A stretch of 64,000 nucleotides of DNA from Legionella moravica DSM 19234 (GTDB lineage: Bacteria; Pseudomonadota; Gammaproteobacteria; Legionellales; Legionellaceae), in assembly GCF_000423305.1 (NCBI RefSeq), contig NZ_KE384003.1:102570-166569 (forward strand), written 5' to 3'. How positions within the stretch are numbered: position 1 is the first letter of the stretch; each line of letters opens with the position of its first letter. Shown here piece after piece: positions 9,103 to 18,533 of the stretch. The translations under genes and the position numbers were made by a program. The notes beneath the pieces are model-generated. The model saw nothing but the letters and a program-made list of their open reading frames with translations. It did not search any database and was not told the DNA's origin.

Positions 9103-10098
9103 ATGCGTTTATTCAATGTTTCCGAATTTAAATATTGGCCACAAATCAGTGTGGCTTTATTATTGATGGTCGGATACGGCTGCTATCGATATTTTGCCTA
9201 TTACGATACTCGTTCAAATGATTCATACGTTTCTGCAAATTTAGTCAATATGGCTTCTTTAGTCGCGGGTCCCGTGACTCGATTATACGTCAGAGAAAAC
9301 CAGACCGTTAAGAAGGGAGATAAGCTCATTGAGATAGATCCTCTTCCTTATATTTATGCCGTCGAGCAAGCAAAAGCGAAATTGAATATAGCCAAATTAA
9401 ATTATGAGAACGACAAGTTAGCTGTAATCAAGGCAGAACAAAAATTAAAGCAAAGCCGGATCATGTTGAATTTAACTCAGGATCATTATAAACGTTATCG
9501 ACCATTAGAATCGAAGGGTGATGTCCCTGAAATTACCCTTATCAATCTGATGGATAAAATGAAGGAACAGGAAGCAGCGATTGCCGAAGCAGAACAAGAG
9601 TTAAAAATTGCGCAAACGAATTTGGATGATAATCAGATTTTAGCGGCACAGGCAGAGTTGGATCAGGCTATTTACTTAAGAAATCACACCACGCTCATTG
9701 CGCCTGAAGACGGATACATTACCAATTTTAATTTGCGTATTGGTCAATACATCACTGTGGGTGAAGGTTTGTTCGCTTTAATTGAAACAAAACAATGGTG
9801 GGTAGAAACGCGCTACCGGGAAACTGTAATTCGTATGATTAAACCCGGGGATAAAGCTGAAATCATGATTGATATGTATCCGGGTAAAGTCTTTCATGGT
9901 CATGTAAACAGTATCGGTTGGGGGATTAATCGTGTAGCCCAGGGTAATGTTGCCAATTCAACTTTGGTTTATATGAAGGCCACTGAAGATTGGATCCGAA
10001 TTGCTCAGCGCTTTCCTGTACGTATCTATATCGATGATCTGACCGATGACTATCCCATGCGCATCGGGGCCAGCGCTACAACAATAACCTATAGGTGA
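9103..10098 (+). CDS. HlyD/AaeA-like membrane fusion protein
   Basis: This is a periplasmic adaptor of 331 residues with one N-terminal membrane helix (about 15-35), a biotinyl-lipoyl-like segment (AGPVTRLYVRENQTVKKGDKLIEIDP), a long coiled-coil hairpin, the second lipoyl half (APEDGYITNFNLRIGQYI) and a beta-barrel. I chose ATG 9103; the frame is open from 9043. A FUSC-type inner-membrane protein follows after four bases, the same pairing as AaeA-AaeB, the aromatic carboxylic acid exporter of E. coli. The exported substrate is unknown. Confidence 0.85.
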   Translation: MRLFNVSEFKYWPQISVALLLMVGYGCYRYFAYYDTRSNDSYVSANLVNMASLVAGPVTRLYVRENQTVKKGDKLIEIDPLPYIYAVEQAKAKLNIAKLNYENDKLAVIKAEQKLKQSRIMLNLTQDHYKRYRPLESKGDVPEITLINLMDKMKEQEAAIAEAEQELKIAQTNLDDNQILAAQAELDQAIYLRNHTTLIAPEDGYITNFNLRIGQYITVGEGLFALIETKQWWVETRYRETVIRMIKPGDKAEIMIDMYPGKVFHGHVNSIGWGINRVAQGNVANSTLVYMKATEDWIRIAQRFPVRIYIDDLTDDYPMRIGASATTITYR

Positions 10099-10102
10099 AC
10101 GG

Positions 10103-12169
10103 GTGTTCTTTTGGCCTCAAAGCGTTGAAAATCGGGCTGCATTAAGAACTGCCATAGCAGCATTGGTTGCTATTTTGATTTCTTTTAAATTTCATTTGGA
10201 GACCCCGTATTGGTCAGGAATGACCGTTGTTATTGTATCCAATTTGTATACAGGCAGTATTATCGATAAAGCAACGATGCGTATTCTAGGCACTATTGCC
10301 GGTGCATTTCTTGGGTATTTTATTGCAGGGCTTGTTGTAAACAGTTTTCTTTTGTATTTGGTGTGTTGCTTTCTGGTTATTGCAGTCAGTGTCTATTTTT
10401 TTAATTACAGCAAACACGGTTATGCTTATTTGTTAGGTGCTTTATGTATTTTTATTGTTATTTCACAGCTTGCATTAAATCCGCAAAATGCTTTTTTTGT
10501 TGCAATCTGGCGACCTGTTGAAATAGGAATAGGGGTTTTTGTCGCAGCTGTAAATGCTTATGCTGTTTTTCCCAATCATATCAAAGACAATATGGTGGTA
10601 CAGGTCCATGATATTTTTGATGAGTTTTTAGCTGAATTTAAAGTATTGCATCAATTGCTAATCCATCCCGATGTCAATTCTTCTGAACTGGCTGAGCGCA
10701 ATTTAAAAATTAAGAAAAAAATACGCACCGCGATTGAGTTGATCGGCGCATTAAATCAGGAAATTGGTGTTAAAAAAGAGCATGTGGATAGGTTTAGAGC
10801 CTATATGGATACACTGTATGCCATTTCGCGGCAGTTTCAGTACCTCATCATACTTCAGCCGCAAGTTACTGAGTTAAATTCACTAAAAAAATTGGATATC
10901 GATCCATTATTTACTGCTATTGAGCATGATTTATTAGAATTTCAAACTAAATTTGACCTCCGTCAAACAGAAGTTATAGTGTTGCAAACAAGCGATGTCT
11001 TGGCTGATTTTGAACAAAGGGTTAATAGAAAAAAAAATAATTTATCAGTAAAAAGTGAATTTATTTATTCTTTTATCAATTATGTGAAACAGCTCAATCA
11101 AAATTTCATTCTCATTAAATCACTATCTTCACCAGAACCTGTAGCAATTACTCCAAAATACAAAGTTATTAGTAAGCAACAGCGCTTACGTTCGGATTAT
11201 GACTTGATTAAACATTGCATTAAAGCAGGATTATCCGTTCTATTGGCTTTGGGATTTTGGTTTGTCAGCAATTGGCCTGGTGGATTAAATGGAATCATCT
11301 CCAGTTTGGTTATATCAATAAAAGGTAAAAATCTTTTTGATATGAAACACGTGAGTATTCATCGGTTTATGGGCTGTTTTTTAGGTGGAGGAGTAGGGTT
11401 AATTTCATTAGCTGTATTTGAGATGAATTTGTATGAGTTGATTATCATCTTATTGTTTTTTGTCTGGGCGTTTAGCTATTTCATGTTCAAGATGACTGAA
11501 TATTCATACATTGGTTTACAGGCCAATATTGCGTTAATCATTACACTAGCCCAACAGGGCGGTCCACCCATAGGACTTGATCCACCGTTACAAAGACTTG
11601 CTGGAATTATTATCGGAATTACGGCAACCATTATTGTCGCCAATGTGGTGTGGCGTTCTGATGTTTGGACTATATTAAAACGTTATATAGACAAATTGTA
11701 TCGTTTTATTGCCTTCAATTTAGAACAAGTTATTCTGGTTGCAGAGGATCAACGCTCACTTCATGATTTGGCCAATCTTTTTTGGCTGTCCAGGGGGTTA
11801 ATCACGTCATTGGGCAATGAGCAATTAAGTCTTAAGAAACAAAATCTTTTAAGTGCTTTAACTCAGCGCTTTGAGTCTCTGGTTATTGTTCAGGCAACTA
11901 TCAGTCATATACTGGTTACCATAGATTTGAAAAAGGCTCACGAAACCGCCTTATTGTTCCAGTTTGATCTGCTTTCTCATGAAAAAAAACTGATTGAGTC
12001 CTTTAATCTCCAGAACAGTACAGCTGGTTTGAATTTAAGCCAGACTTTTGGTGACTTTGTAACTAACATTGATCATCACGCTGCTTTTGCAAGTGCAAAT
12101 GATGAATCCATTCGTAACTTATTAGCCTATGTGAATGCTTTGAAACTGATATCATTACAGATTAATTGA
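10103..12169 (+). CDS. FUSC-family (AaeB-like) inner-membrane exporter
   Basis: The 688-residue protein has two repeats of a cluster of membrane helices, one near residues 10-155 and one near 355-505, each followed by a soluble helical domain. This is the layout of the fusaric-acid-resistance/AaeB family. The first repeat contains TPYWSGMTVVIVSN and the second NWPGGLNGIISSLV, the paired family motifs. It starts with GTG four bases after the adaptor gene, so both are likely translated together. A role in export of aromatic or other organic acids is inferred from the family. Confidence 0.85.
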   Translation: MFFWPQSVENRAALRTAIAALVAILISFKFHLETPYWSGMTVVIVSNLYTGSIIDKATMRILGTIAGAFLGYFIAGLVVNSFLLYLVCCFLVIAVSVYFFNYSKHGYAYLLGALCIFIVISQLALNPQNAFFVAIWRPVEIGIGVFVAAVNAYAVFPNHIKDNMVVQVHDIFDEFLAEFKVLHQLLIHPDVNSSELAERNLKIKKKIRTAIELIGALNQEIGVKKEHVDRFRAYMDTLYAISRQFQYLIILQPQVTELNSLKKLDIDPLFTAIEHDLLEFQTKFDLRQTEVIVLQTSDVLADFEQRVNRKKNNLSVKSEFIYSFINYVKQLNQNFILIKSLSSPEPVAITPKYKVISKQQRLRSDYDLIKHCIKAGLSVLLALGFWFVSNWPGGLNGIISSLVISIKGKNLFDMKHVSIHRFMGCFLGGGVGLISLAVFEMNLYELIIILLFFVWAFSYFMFKMTEYSYIGLQANIALIITLAQQGGPPIGLDPPLQRLAGIIIGITATIIVANVVWRSDVWTILKRYIDKLYRFIAFNLEQVILVAEDQRSLHDLANLFWLSRGLITSLGNEQLSLKKQNLLSALTQRFESLVIVQATISHILVTIDLKKAHETALLFQFDLLSHEKKLIESFNLQNSTAGLNLSQTFGDFVTNIDHHAAFASANDESIRNLLAYVNALKLISLQIN

Positions 12170-12307
12170 CGGCTCTTTTTCAAGAAAATGACTTTGAAAA
12201 AAATTGAATAAAAACAATAAGGCCGAAGGTTATATTAAGGTGCTTTCTGCCATCTTCCATAAAATTTAGTTGCAATTTCCTCCATCACGTGTAAAATTTG
12301 AACTCTT

Positions 12308-13501
12308 ATGAAATCAAAAATTATCTATTTTACAGCAGCCCTGGTACTCATGGGCATTGGTGTTTCGGTATGGTGGCTTGAGTCACCTAAACCCGCTTTT
12401 CGTCAGGTTAATTTTAATCAATTACCGGGTTGGGAAGCTGCCGAATTCAAAAAATCCTTGATGGCATTTCAAACGTCCTGTCGTGCGTTTATCAAACAGG
12501 ATCCGGAACGCGTTGTTGGAACCAATCAAATTGATTTGCAAGCTAAGGATTGGCAACCAGCTTGTCATGCCGCGCTTAAACTCAATCCGGTTAGCGAAAA
12601 ATCGGCAAAATTGTTTTTTCAGAAATGGTTTTCTCCAGTTGAGTTCTATGATGGAGAACCGGTAAAGGGTTTATTCACTGGTTATTATATGCCGTTGTTA
12701 AAAGGCAGTTACAAGAAATCTGATGAATTCAGTGTTCCTCTTTATGAATTGCCCTCTAATTTAATGACTATCGATTTGGGACTTTTTATCCCTCATATGA
12801 AAAACCGCAAACTGGTTGGACGTATCTCAGGGAATAAAATGGTGCCGTTCTATACTCGCGAGGAAATCAACAAGGGAGCGATTAAAGACACTGCAAAAGT
12901 ACTGCTTTGGATTCACAGTCCTATCGACCGATTATTCCTGGAAATTCAAGGTTCAGGGATAGTAGAGCTTGAAGACGGATCACGCGTTTTTGTTGGTTAT
13001 GATGGGCAAAATGGCGCACCTTATACCGCCATCGCTGGTGTTTTAATTAAAAAAGGCATCATGACCAAACACAATGCGTCGATGCAGGCAATCAAGCGCT
13101 ATTTGGAAGCTCATCCCAAAGAGATGGATAAGATCCTCAATAAAAATAAATCCTTTGTATTCTTTCGTAAGTTATCTTTGGAAGGTGCCTTAGGCTCTCA
13201 AGGTGTTGCACTGACCCCGGGATATTCGCTTGCTATCGATAGAGAGTGGATACCTATGGGAGCTCCTCTTTGGCTTAGTACTACAAGGCCGGACAGCAAG
13301 GATCCCAATGTGAATAAGCCCATGCAGCGATTAATGATTGCTCAGGATACCGGGGGTGCTATTCGCGGTAAGGTTCGAGGTGATGTATTTTGGGGTGGCG
13401 GTGAGAAAGCGACTTTAATTGCCGGTCACATGAAAAATGAAGGTCATTATTGGCTGCTCTTGCCACGTCATGCAGTTTCTCGAATAGAAAAACTGGCCTG
13501 A
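12308..13501 (+). CDS. mltA: Membrane-bound lytic murein transglycosylase A
   Basis: MltA cleaves peptidoglycan glycan strands to give 1,6-anhydro-muropeptides. The 397-residue protein has an N-terminal membrane segment (about 4-24), the MltA domain (LFTGYYMPLLKGS, IQGSGIVELEDGS) and the C-terminal 3D domain with the catalytic-type AQDTGGAIRGKVRGDVFWG motif. Unlike E. coli MltA no lipobox cysteine is visible near the N-terminus, so it is probably anchored by an uncleaved helix or secreted. A short TTTTTCAA/TTGAAAAA inverted repeat lies upstream at about 12178-12203. Confidence 0.93.
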   Translation: MKSKIIYFTAALVLMGIGVSVWWLESPKPAFRQVNFNQLPGWEAAEFKKSLMAFQTSCRAFIKQDPERVVGTNQIDLQAKDWQPACHAALKLNPVSEKSAKLFFQKWFSPVEFYDGEPVKGLFTGYYMPLLKGSYKKSDEFSVPLYELPSNLMTIDLGLFIPHMKNRKLVGRISGNKMVPFYTREEINKGAIKDTAKVLLWIHSPIDRLFLEIQGSGIVELEDGSRVFVGYDGQNGAPYTAIAGVLIKKGIMTKHNASMQAIKRYLEAHPKEMDKILNKNKSFVFFRKLSLEGALGSQGVALTPGYSLAIDREWIPMGAPLWLSTTRPDSKDPNVNKPMQRLMIAQDTGGAIRGKVRGDVFWGGGEKATLIAGHMKNEGHYWLLLPRHAVSRIEKLA

Positions 13502-13603
13502 GAGCTTCATACTTTTTACTCTTTTCCAGATTATCAATATGTTCAGGAAACCGCGCCAAAGGCGCGGCCTTGAGAATTTATGGGGAATAATACTCGGACT
13601 CGA

Positions 13604-14458
13604 TTATTGTGATTTAGTCTCTTCATTGTTCTCCGTCTCAGCGGCAGGAATAGCTGTTGGAGCATCATTAATCACTGGAGCAGTATTGCCTTTTAAAGCT
13701 TCTGCCAGCGTTATAAATTTATAACCATTACTTCGATACATTTCGATTATGTCTGCCAGGCACAAACTATTCAGCAAGTTTGCATGAATAAGTAGAATAT
13801 GTTTTATCGGTTGGCCTTCTACTTTTTTTGCTTTCTTGTCCGCTCTTAACGTTTGGCTCCAGATATAAGCCAGATATCGTTTTTTAAAAGAATTGATACT
13901 TTGCGGTCTTTTTCTGTAGGGAATTCTATAGAATTGTGCGTTAAATTCATAATCCTTGCTGTCTACAGTCACCGGAGCTATGGTGTATTGATGCTCAGCC
14001 AGCCACTCCTGAACTTTTTGTTTCTTTTCACCGCTTCCTTCAGCAAGGTAGGGGTAACGGAAGTATTTAGGCTCTGTCATCACCTGTGCAAGCTTGGTGT
14101 CTGCTCGTTCAATATCTGCTATATATTTTTCTGCAGACATACCATTTAAACTTTTATGAGTATAGGTATGATTGCCTATGGTTAGGCCTTGATTACGAAA
14201 CGTTTCTAATAATTCCCATTCATTTTTGGCCACAGCACCGCCTATGGCAAAACCTGTGGCGGGTACCTGATTTTCCACCAATGTATTAACAATGGCCATA
14301 AATCGTTCTTGTGTTCTTTTTAAGTTTGCGGGGGTACTGGTGCCAGAGCCTACGAAGGGCAAGTCATCAATTGTTATCGCAATTTCATGTTCTTCAGCAA
14401 AACAGGAAGTATTGAGCAAAATAAAAAATGAAGCTATCCCTAGCCAGCGCATGTACAT
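13604..14458 (-). CDS. Secreted polysaccharide deacetylase (NodB-type)
   Basis: The 284-residue protein has a cleavable signal peptide ending near ILLNTSCFAEE. It then shows the carbohydrate esterase 4 motifs: TIDDLP (catalytic Asp and metal Asp), HTYTH (metal histidines) and RYPYL. A distal HANLLN segment supplies the motif-5-like histidine. The C-terminus is a low-complexity tail rich in Ala, Pro and Glu. The substrate may be peptidoglycan or another N-acetylated glycan; the neighbouring mltA fits cell-wall work but lies on the other strand. A CCGCGCC/GGCGCGG hairpin (13551-13567) separates the two genes. Confidence 0.88.
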   Translation of the reverse strand: MYMRWLGIASFFILLNTSCFAEEHEIAITIDDLPFVGSGTSTPANLKRTQERFMAIVNTLVENQVPATGFAIGGAVAKNEWELLETFRNQGLTIGNHTYTHKSLNGMSAEKYIADIERADTKLAQVMTEPKYFRYPYLAEGSGEKKQKVQEWLAEHQYTIAPVTVDSKDYEFNAQFYRIPYRKRPQSINSFKKRYLAYIWSQTLRADKKAKKVEGQPIKHILLIHANLLNSLCLADIIEMYRSNGYKFITLAEALKGNTAPVINDAPTAIPAAETENNEETKSQ

Positions 14459-14650
14459 GGTTCCCCCCCACTCGGAATTTCATATTCCATTGTTATTTTT
14501 ATAAGTTATTTTAACTATAGCTCAGGTTTTTGATTTGATCCTCTAATTAGAAAAAATAGTGTCTATTCAATGAACTTTAAGTAAAATGAGCACCAGTTCC
14601 TGATTAGGGAAATGAAACGAAGCAGGGGTTCTAAAATAAAGGAGTAAGAT

Positions 14651-15148
14651 ATGACTCAGGAAAAATACGAGCAAGAACTATCGGATAGTAATTTACAAGG
14701 CAACAATCAATTAGGCGCTGATGTATATGAAAGTGCCAGAAAACTGAATGTTCAGCTTGCTACCAGGGGGCCGGCTATTCTTTATGCGCTGGGTAAAGCA
14801 ACTGATCATTTAACCAATAATAATATTGTGACCGCAGTAGGTGGAATGGTTGTTGGAGCTATAGGATTTTTTGGTAATCGATACTATAGAAATAAAGGGG
14901 ATGATTCAGCTTATTCCTATATGGGACAGATAGTGGGAGGAGTACAGTTTACTGTCGGTTTTTTGCTGTTGGCCGCAGAAGCATATGAAACCTACGCCAG
15001 CAGCGGTGATGTGAGTCCCTTTTTGGATGTTATTAAAATGTCCGGGGTCGCTTTGTCTTTAACTGAGGGTGCTTTGGTTCTGGTTAATTCTTATCTTTAT
15101 GGGGATAGTGCCCCCAAAACTGCAGTGACCAAGCCAAAGTTGGGTTAG
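14651..15148 (+). CDS. Hypothetical protein with hydrophobic segments
   Basis: I do not recognise this 165-residue protein. It has a hydrophilic N-terminus (about 1-45), then hydrophobic stretches near residues 60-77 (VTAVGGMVVGAIGFFGNR), 95-110 (QFTVGFLLLAAEAYETY) and 125-145. The pattern suggests a small membrane-associated protein. An AAAGGAG site lies upstream of the ATG. It is followed 52 bases later by the YhhN-family gene on the same strand. Confidence 0.7.
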   Translation: MTQEKYEQELSDSNLQGNNQLGADVYESARKLNVQLATRGPAILYALGKATDHLTNNNIVTAVGGMVVGAIGFFGNRYYRNKGDDSAYSYMGQIVGGVQFTVGFLLLAAEAYETYASSGDVSPFLDVIKMSGVALSLTEGALVLVNSYLYGDSAPKTAVTKPKLG

Positions 15149-15200
15149 AGCATATTCAATAAATAAAAATTTTCAGGACTAACTGAATAAGGGATTGATC

Positions 15201-15848
15201 ATGGCATATGTTTTACCCAAACCAGCATCGAAAGTGTTTTTAGGTTTCGCAGCGCTTTATCTCATATTAGTATCATTCATTGGGTTTCCTCTCAATACGT
15301 TATTAAAACCGATTCCTATCGCGTGTTTAATCGTTGCGGTGTTACAACGCGACATGGTGTCATGGACCAAAATAGTGTTAATCGCTGCGCTTGGGTTTTC
15401 GATGGCGGGTGATATTATATTGACCGTCCCTGTTGCAGTGCAGTTAGAGTTGGGTATTGGTTGTTTTTTATTGGCACATTGCTGTTATATCGCTCTTTTT
15501 TTAAAGTCTTTTAAATTCAATGCAGTTCATTTGGCGTACTTTGCTCCTGTTTTGTTGATCATGGGGATTATTGCCTGTCTGATGATTCCCTACCTGGGAG
15601 CCTTGTTAATCCCAGTGATGATTTATTTTTGTGTGTTAATGTGCATGGCTTTTAGTGCTTTTCAAGTCCAGAGCGATTGTTTAACCATAGGAAGCGGGGC
15701 ATTATTTTTTTTGATATCCGATTTAAGTCTTGCCCTTAATTTGTTTCTTTATCCGCAGGCAGATACACGGATATTTGTGATGTTTACCTATTACGTTGCT
15801 CAATTTTTGTTGACCTGGGGGATTGTAAGCAGTTACAGGCGAATATAG
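15201..15848 (+). CDS. YhhN-family (lysoplasmalogenase/TMEM86-like) membrane protein
   Basis: The 215-residue protein has about eight membrane helices. It carries features of the YhhN/TMEM86 family: KPIPIACLI near residue 36, the GDIILTVP loop, the [16 protein letters not shown] helix and a conserved [10 protein letters not shown] segment. Family members hydrolyse the vinyl-ether bond of lysoplasmalogen. Bacteria of this kind do not make plasmalogens, so any substrate would be host-derived or different. The ATG at 15201 follows AAGGG; a TTG six bases earlier is less likely. Confidence 0.82.
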   Translation: MAYVLPKPASKVFLGFAALYLILVSFIGFPLNTLLKPIPIACLIVAVLQRDMVSWTKIVLIAALGFSMAGDIILTVPVAVQLELGIGCFLLAHCCYIALFLKSFKFNAVHLAYFAPVLLIMGIIACLMIPYLGALLIPVMIYFCVLMCMAFSAFQVQSDCLTIGSGALFFLISDLSLALNLFLYPQADTRIFVMFTYYVAQFLLTWGIVSSYRRI

Positions 15849-15924
15849 AGTTGCTTCAGTTGCCCCTCTTGCGTCAATCAAGCTACACTTGTAGTACCAG
15901 GGATAATAGGAATTGGATGGAATC

Positions 15925-17583
15925 ATGGGAAAATTGAAAGGTGGTCAGCTTGTTGTGAAGTGTTTGGAAGCACAGGGCGTTGAATTTGTATTTGGTATTC
16001 CCGGGGCGAAAATTGATACCGTTTTTGATGCGCTGGAAGATTCCTCCATTCAATTGGTTTTGTGCCGACACGAGCAAAATGCAGCTTTTATGGCGCAGGC
16101 ATATGGCCGTTTGACCGGAAAACCCGGAGTGGTTCTAGTTACTTCCGGCCCCGGTGTTTCTAACCTGGCTACTGGATTATTGACTGCTACTACTGAAGGC
16201 GATCCTATAGTTGCTATTGGAGGTAATGTTCCGCGTAGCATGGCTTTAAAAGAATCCCATCAAAATACGAATAACGTTGCGTTAATGGCTCCCGTCACTA
16301 AAACCAGCGTTGAGGTATTAGTGCCACAAATGATTCCCGAGGTTTTTGCTAATGCATTTCGTTGTGCTACTGCACCCAAAAGAGGCGCATGTTTTATCAG
16401 TTTACCCCAGGATGTCTTAACCGAAATGGTTAATGCGCCAGTAATTAAACCCTTGGCCGATATTCGTTATGGCATTGCGCATCAGCAGTCTTTACAAGCC
16501 GTAGCCGATACAGTAAATGCGGCACAATTCCCTGTTTTATTATTAGGACAAGAGGCAAGCCGACCAGAAAATACCCAAGCTATCCGTGCTTTATTAGATA
16601 AGACCCATCTACCCACAGTGGGAACTTTTCAGGCTGCTGGTGTGGTTTCAAGGAGTTTGGTTTCCTGTTTTGCTGGACGGGTCGGTCTGTTTTGCAATCA
16701 ACCCGGTGATCAACTCTTGAATAAGGCTGATGTTGTCATTACTGTTGGGTTAAATATGGCAGAGTATGACCCTGAAACCTGGAATGTGGGTAAAGAAAGA
16801 ACCATCATTCATATTGATTATTTACCAGCAAAAATTCATGAAACCTATCAGCCGAAATATGAATTACTGGGTGATGTGGATGCGAATATAGCTGCTTTAA
16901 CCGATTTACTCAATGCATCTATGGTTTCTCAGAATGACAAACATGTGAAACCTTATCATGATATGCATCAAAAAATTATTCAAAGCGGTGAGCATTTATC
17001 AAAAGGGAATTTATTGCATCCCTTGCATTTTATTCACGAATTAAGAAATGCAATTGATGATGATGCCTATGTTGTTTGTGATATTGGTTCTGTTTACATA
17101 TGGATGGCTCGTTACTTTTTGTCTTATGAACCGCATCATTTATTATTTAGTAATGGGCAACAAACTCTGGGAGTGGGCTTACCTTGGGCAATGGCTGTGA
17201 ATTTCGTTCATCCAGATAAACAAATCGTTTCATTGTCTGGTGATGGAGGATTTTTATTTTCAGCTATGGAATTGGAAAATGCAGTAAGGCACAAACAAAA
17301 TTTTGTTCATTTTATCTGGCGTGATAATTGTTACAACATGGTGAAAGAACAGGAACTGATGAAATACAAACGTGGTTCTGGTGTTGATTTTGGTACTGTA
17401 GATATCATCAATTTTGCCAAGGCGTTTGGAGCAACGGGTTATGAGTTAAAACATCCTTCTGATTTTAAATCATTGCTCCACGAAACACTGGCACAAAAAG
17501 GACCGGTAATCGTCGATATTCCAATAGATTACTCGGATAATCCCAAGTTATTTGAAGCAGTGAGTAGTGGTTCTGGAAATTAG
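15925..17583 (+). CDS. alsS: Acetolactate synthase, catabolic (AlsS-type)
   Basis: This thiamine-diphosphate enzyme condenses two pyruvates to 2-acetolactate. The 552-residue protein shows FVFGIPGAKIDTVFDAL, the catalytic Glu in CRHEQNAAFMAQAYGRLTG, SGPGVSNLATGL, and the cofactor motif GDGGFLFSAMELENAVRH ending in DNCYNM. Sequence style and absence of a regulatory subunit gene fit the FAD-independent AlsS/BudB type used for acetoin. The ATG at 15925 is chosen over a TTG at 15913. The next gene on the opposite strand is acetolactate decarboxylase, completing the acetoin pathway. Confidence 0.93.
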   Translation: MGKLKGGQLVVKCLEAQGVEFVFGIPGAKIDTVFDALEDSSIQLVLCRHEQNAAFMAQAYGRLTGKPGVVLVTSGPGVSNLATGLLTATTEGDPIVAIGGNVPRSMALKESHQNTNNVALMAPVTKTSVEVLVPQMIPEVFANAFRCATAPKRGACFISLPQDVLTEMVNAPVIKPLADIRYGIAHQQSLQAVADTVNAAQFPVLLLGQEASRPENTQAIRALLDKTHLPTVGTFQAAGVVSRSLVSCFAGRVGLFCNQPGDQLLNKADVVITVGLNMAEYDPETWNVGKERTIIHIDYLPAKIHETYQPKYELLGDVDANIAALTDLLNASMVSQNDKHVKPYHDMHQKIIQSGEHLSKGNLLHPLHFIHELRNAIDDDAYVVCDIGSVYIWMARYFLSYEPHHLLFSNGQQTLGVGLPWAMAVNFVHPDKQIVSLSGDGGFLFSAMELENAVRHKQNFVHFIWRDNCYNMVKEQELMKYKRGSGVDFGTVDIINFAKAFGATGYELKHPSDFKSLLHETLAQKGPVIVDIPIDYSDNPKLFEAVSSGSGN

Positions 17584-17661
17584 GTGGATTTTTAGAGAGA
17601 CGTTATAAAAGCAGGCTACGAGCTGGTATCCTGGATTAACTATGTCTTGGTAAGAGGATGG

Positions 17662-18387
17662 TTATTTCTGTTTTTCAATCGCTTGCGTTGCACTGTGTAA
17701 CTCTTCTACACCAAGGGTTAATTGGCTAAACGCTTCGGATTCGATTAATGCGAGTTCAAAATTTTTAATCATGCATACTTTAATTGTTGCTGATTTAAAT
17801 TTAAATCGAAATACATGGCCTCCTTTCATTTCGTCAGGATTTAGAAAATGCATGTGATGCCCAGGTATGTTTAAAGTTGAGAAATATTCAGGAAAGCGAA
17901 ATCCAGCTAAGATGCCTTTGATGTGGTGATATCTGAAATTGGCTTGAACCATGGGGAATGTATCCACTAATGGTTGATACGGTTTCGGTTGACACGCCTC
18001 TGAGCGGCAATCGATTTCATCCAGCATGCATTCAAAGCGATAGGCATATATATAATTCAGAGAGGAGAGCTTTTTATCAAATTCCTCAGTAAAATGTTCA
18101 AAGCTTTCGATGTTGTTCAATTCAAAATGATCCGTTTCTTCAAAATCAACGACCCAGGCAAAGGGAGTTTTTTGTTGGGGATCTACGGGGCGAGCTATCC
18201 CGTCTTCGACTATTCGATAAAATTGACCATCAAACCCGATTAATTCACCGTGCACTGCATCAAAAGTTCCAATTCCAAAATTTCCTTTTTCGGTCAATGA
18301 CTTAAGAGTGCAGTCCCCATCATAAACTTTATCAATGAAGCCGCATAATGCACCAGTTTGAAACAGTTTATTATTGGAACACGCCAT
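17662..18387 (-). CDS. budA: Alpha-acetolactate decarboxylase
   Basis: This zinc enzyme decarboxylates 2-acetolactate to acetoin. The 241-residue protein has the family N-terminal block GNFGIGTFDAVHGELIGFDG, the substrate-site stretch FYRIVEDGIARPVDPQQKTPFA, and the zinc histidines in RYHHIKGILAGFRFPEY and GHHMHFLN. It is convergent with alsS, 78 bases apart, rather than in one operon as in many bacteria. No acetoin reductase is nearby. Confidence 0.9.
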   Translation of the reverse strand: MACSNNKLFQTGALCGFIDKVYDGDCTLKSLTEKGNFGIGTFDAVHGELIGFDGQFYRIVEDGIARPVDPQQKTPFAWVVDFEETDHFELNNIESFEHFTEEFDKKLSSLNYIYAYRFECMLDEIDCRSEACQPKPYQPLVDTFPMVQANFRYHHIKGILAGFRFPEYFSTLNIPGHHMHFLNPDEMKGGHVFRFKFKSATIKVCMIKNFELALIESEAFSQLTLGVEELHSATQAIEKQK

Positions 18388-18533
18388 CGTAGATATCCTT
18401 TCAGAGCATATGAGGTCATTTCGTAATTATAGCCCACCAGAGTAAAACTTGATTTTAATAAAAATTAAAGAGAATTTTGGTAATTTGATCGTTACACTAT
18501 CGCGACTAGAGGTCACCGCGAATTGATAGTGAT

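Noticed and set aside
13551..13567. CCGCGCC/GGCGCGG hairpin as a strong terminator for mltA
   Set aside because: No run of Ts follows on either strand; it may be a weak structure only, so it is mentioned under the deacetylase gene rather than listed.
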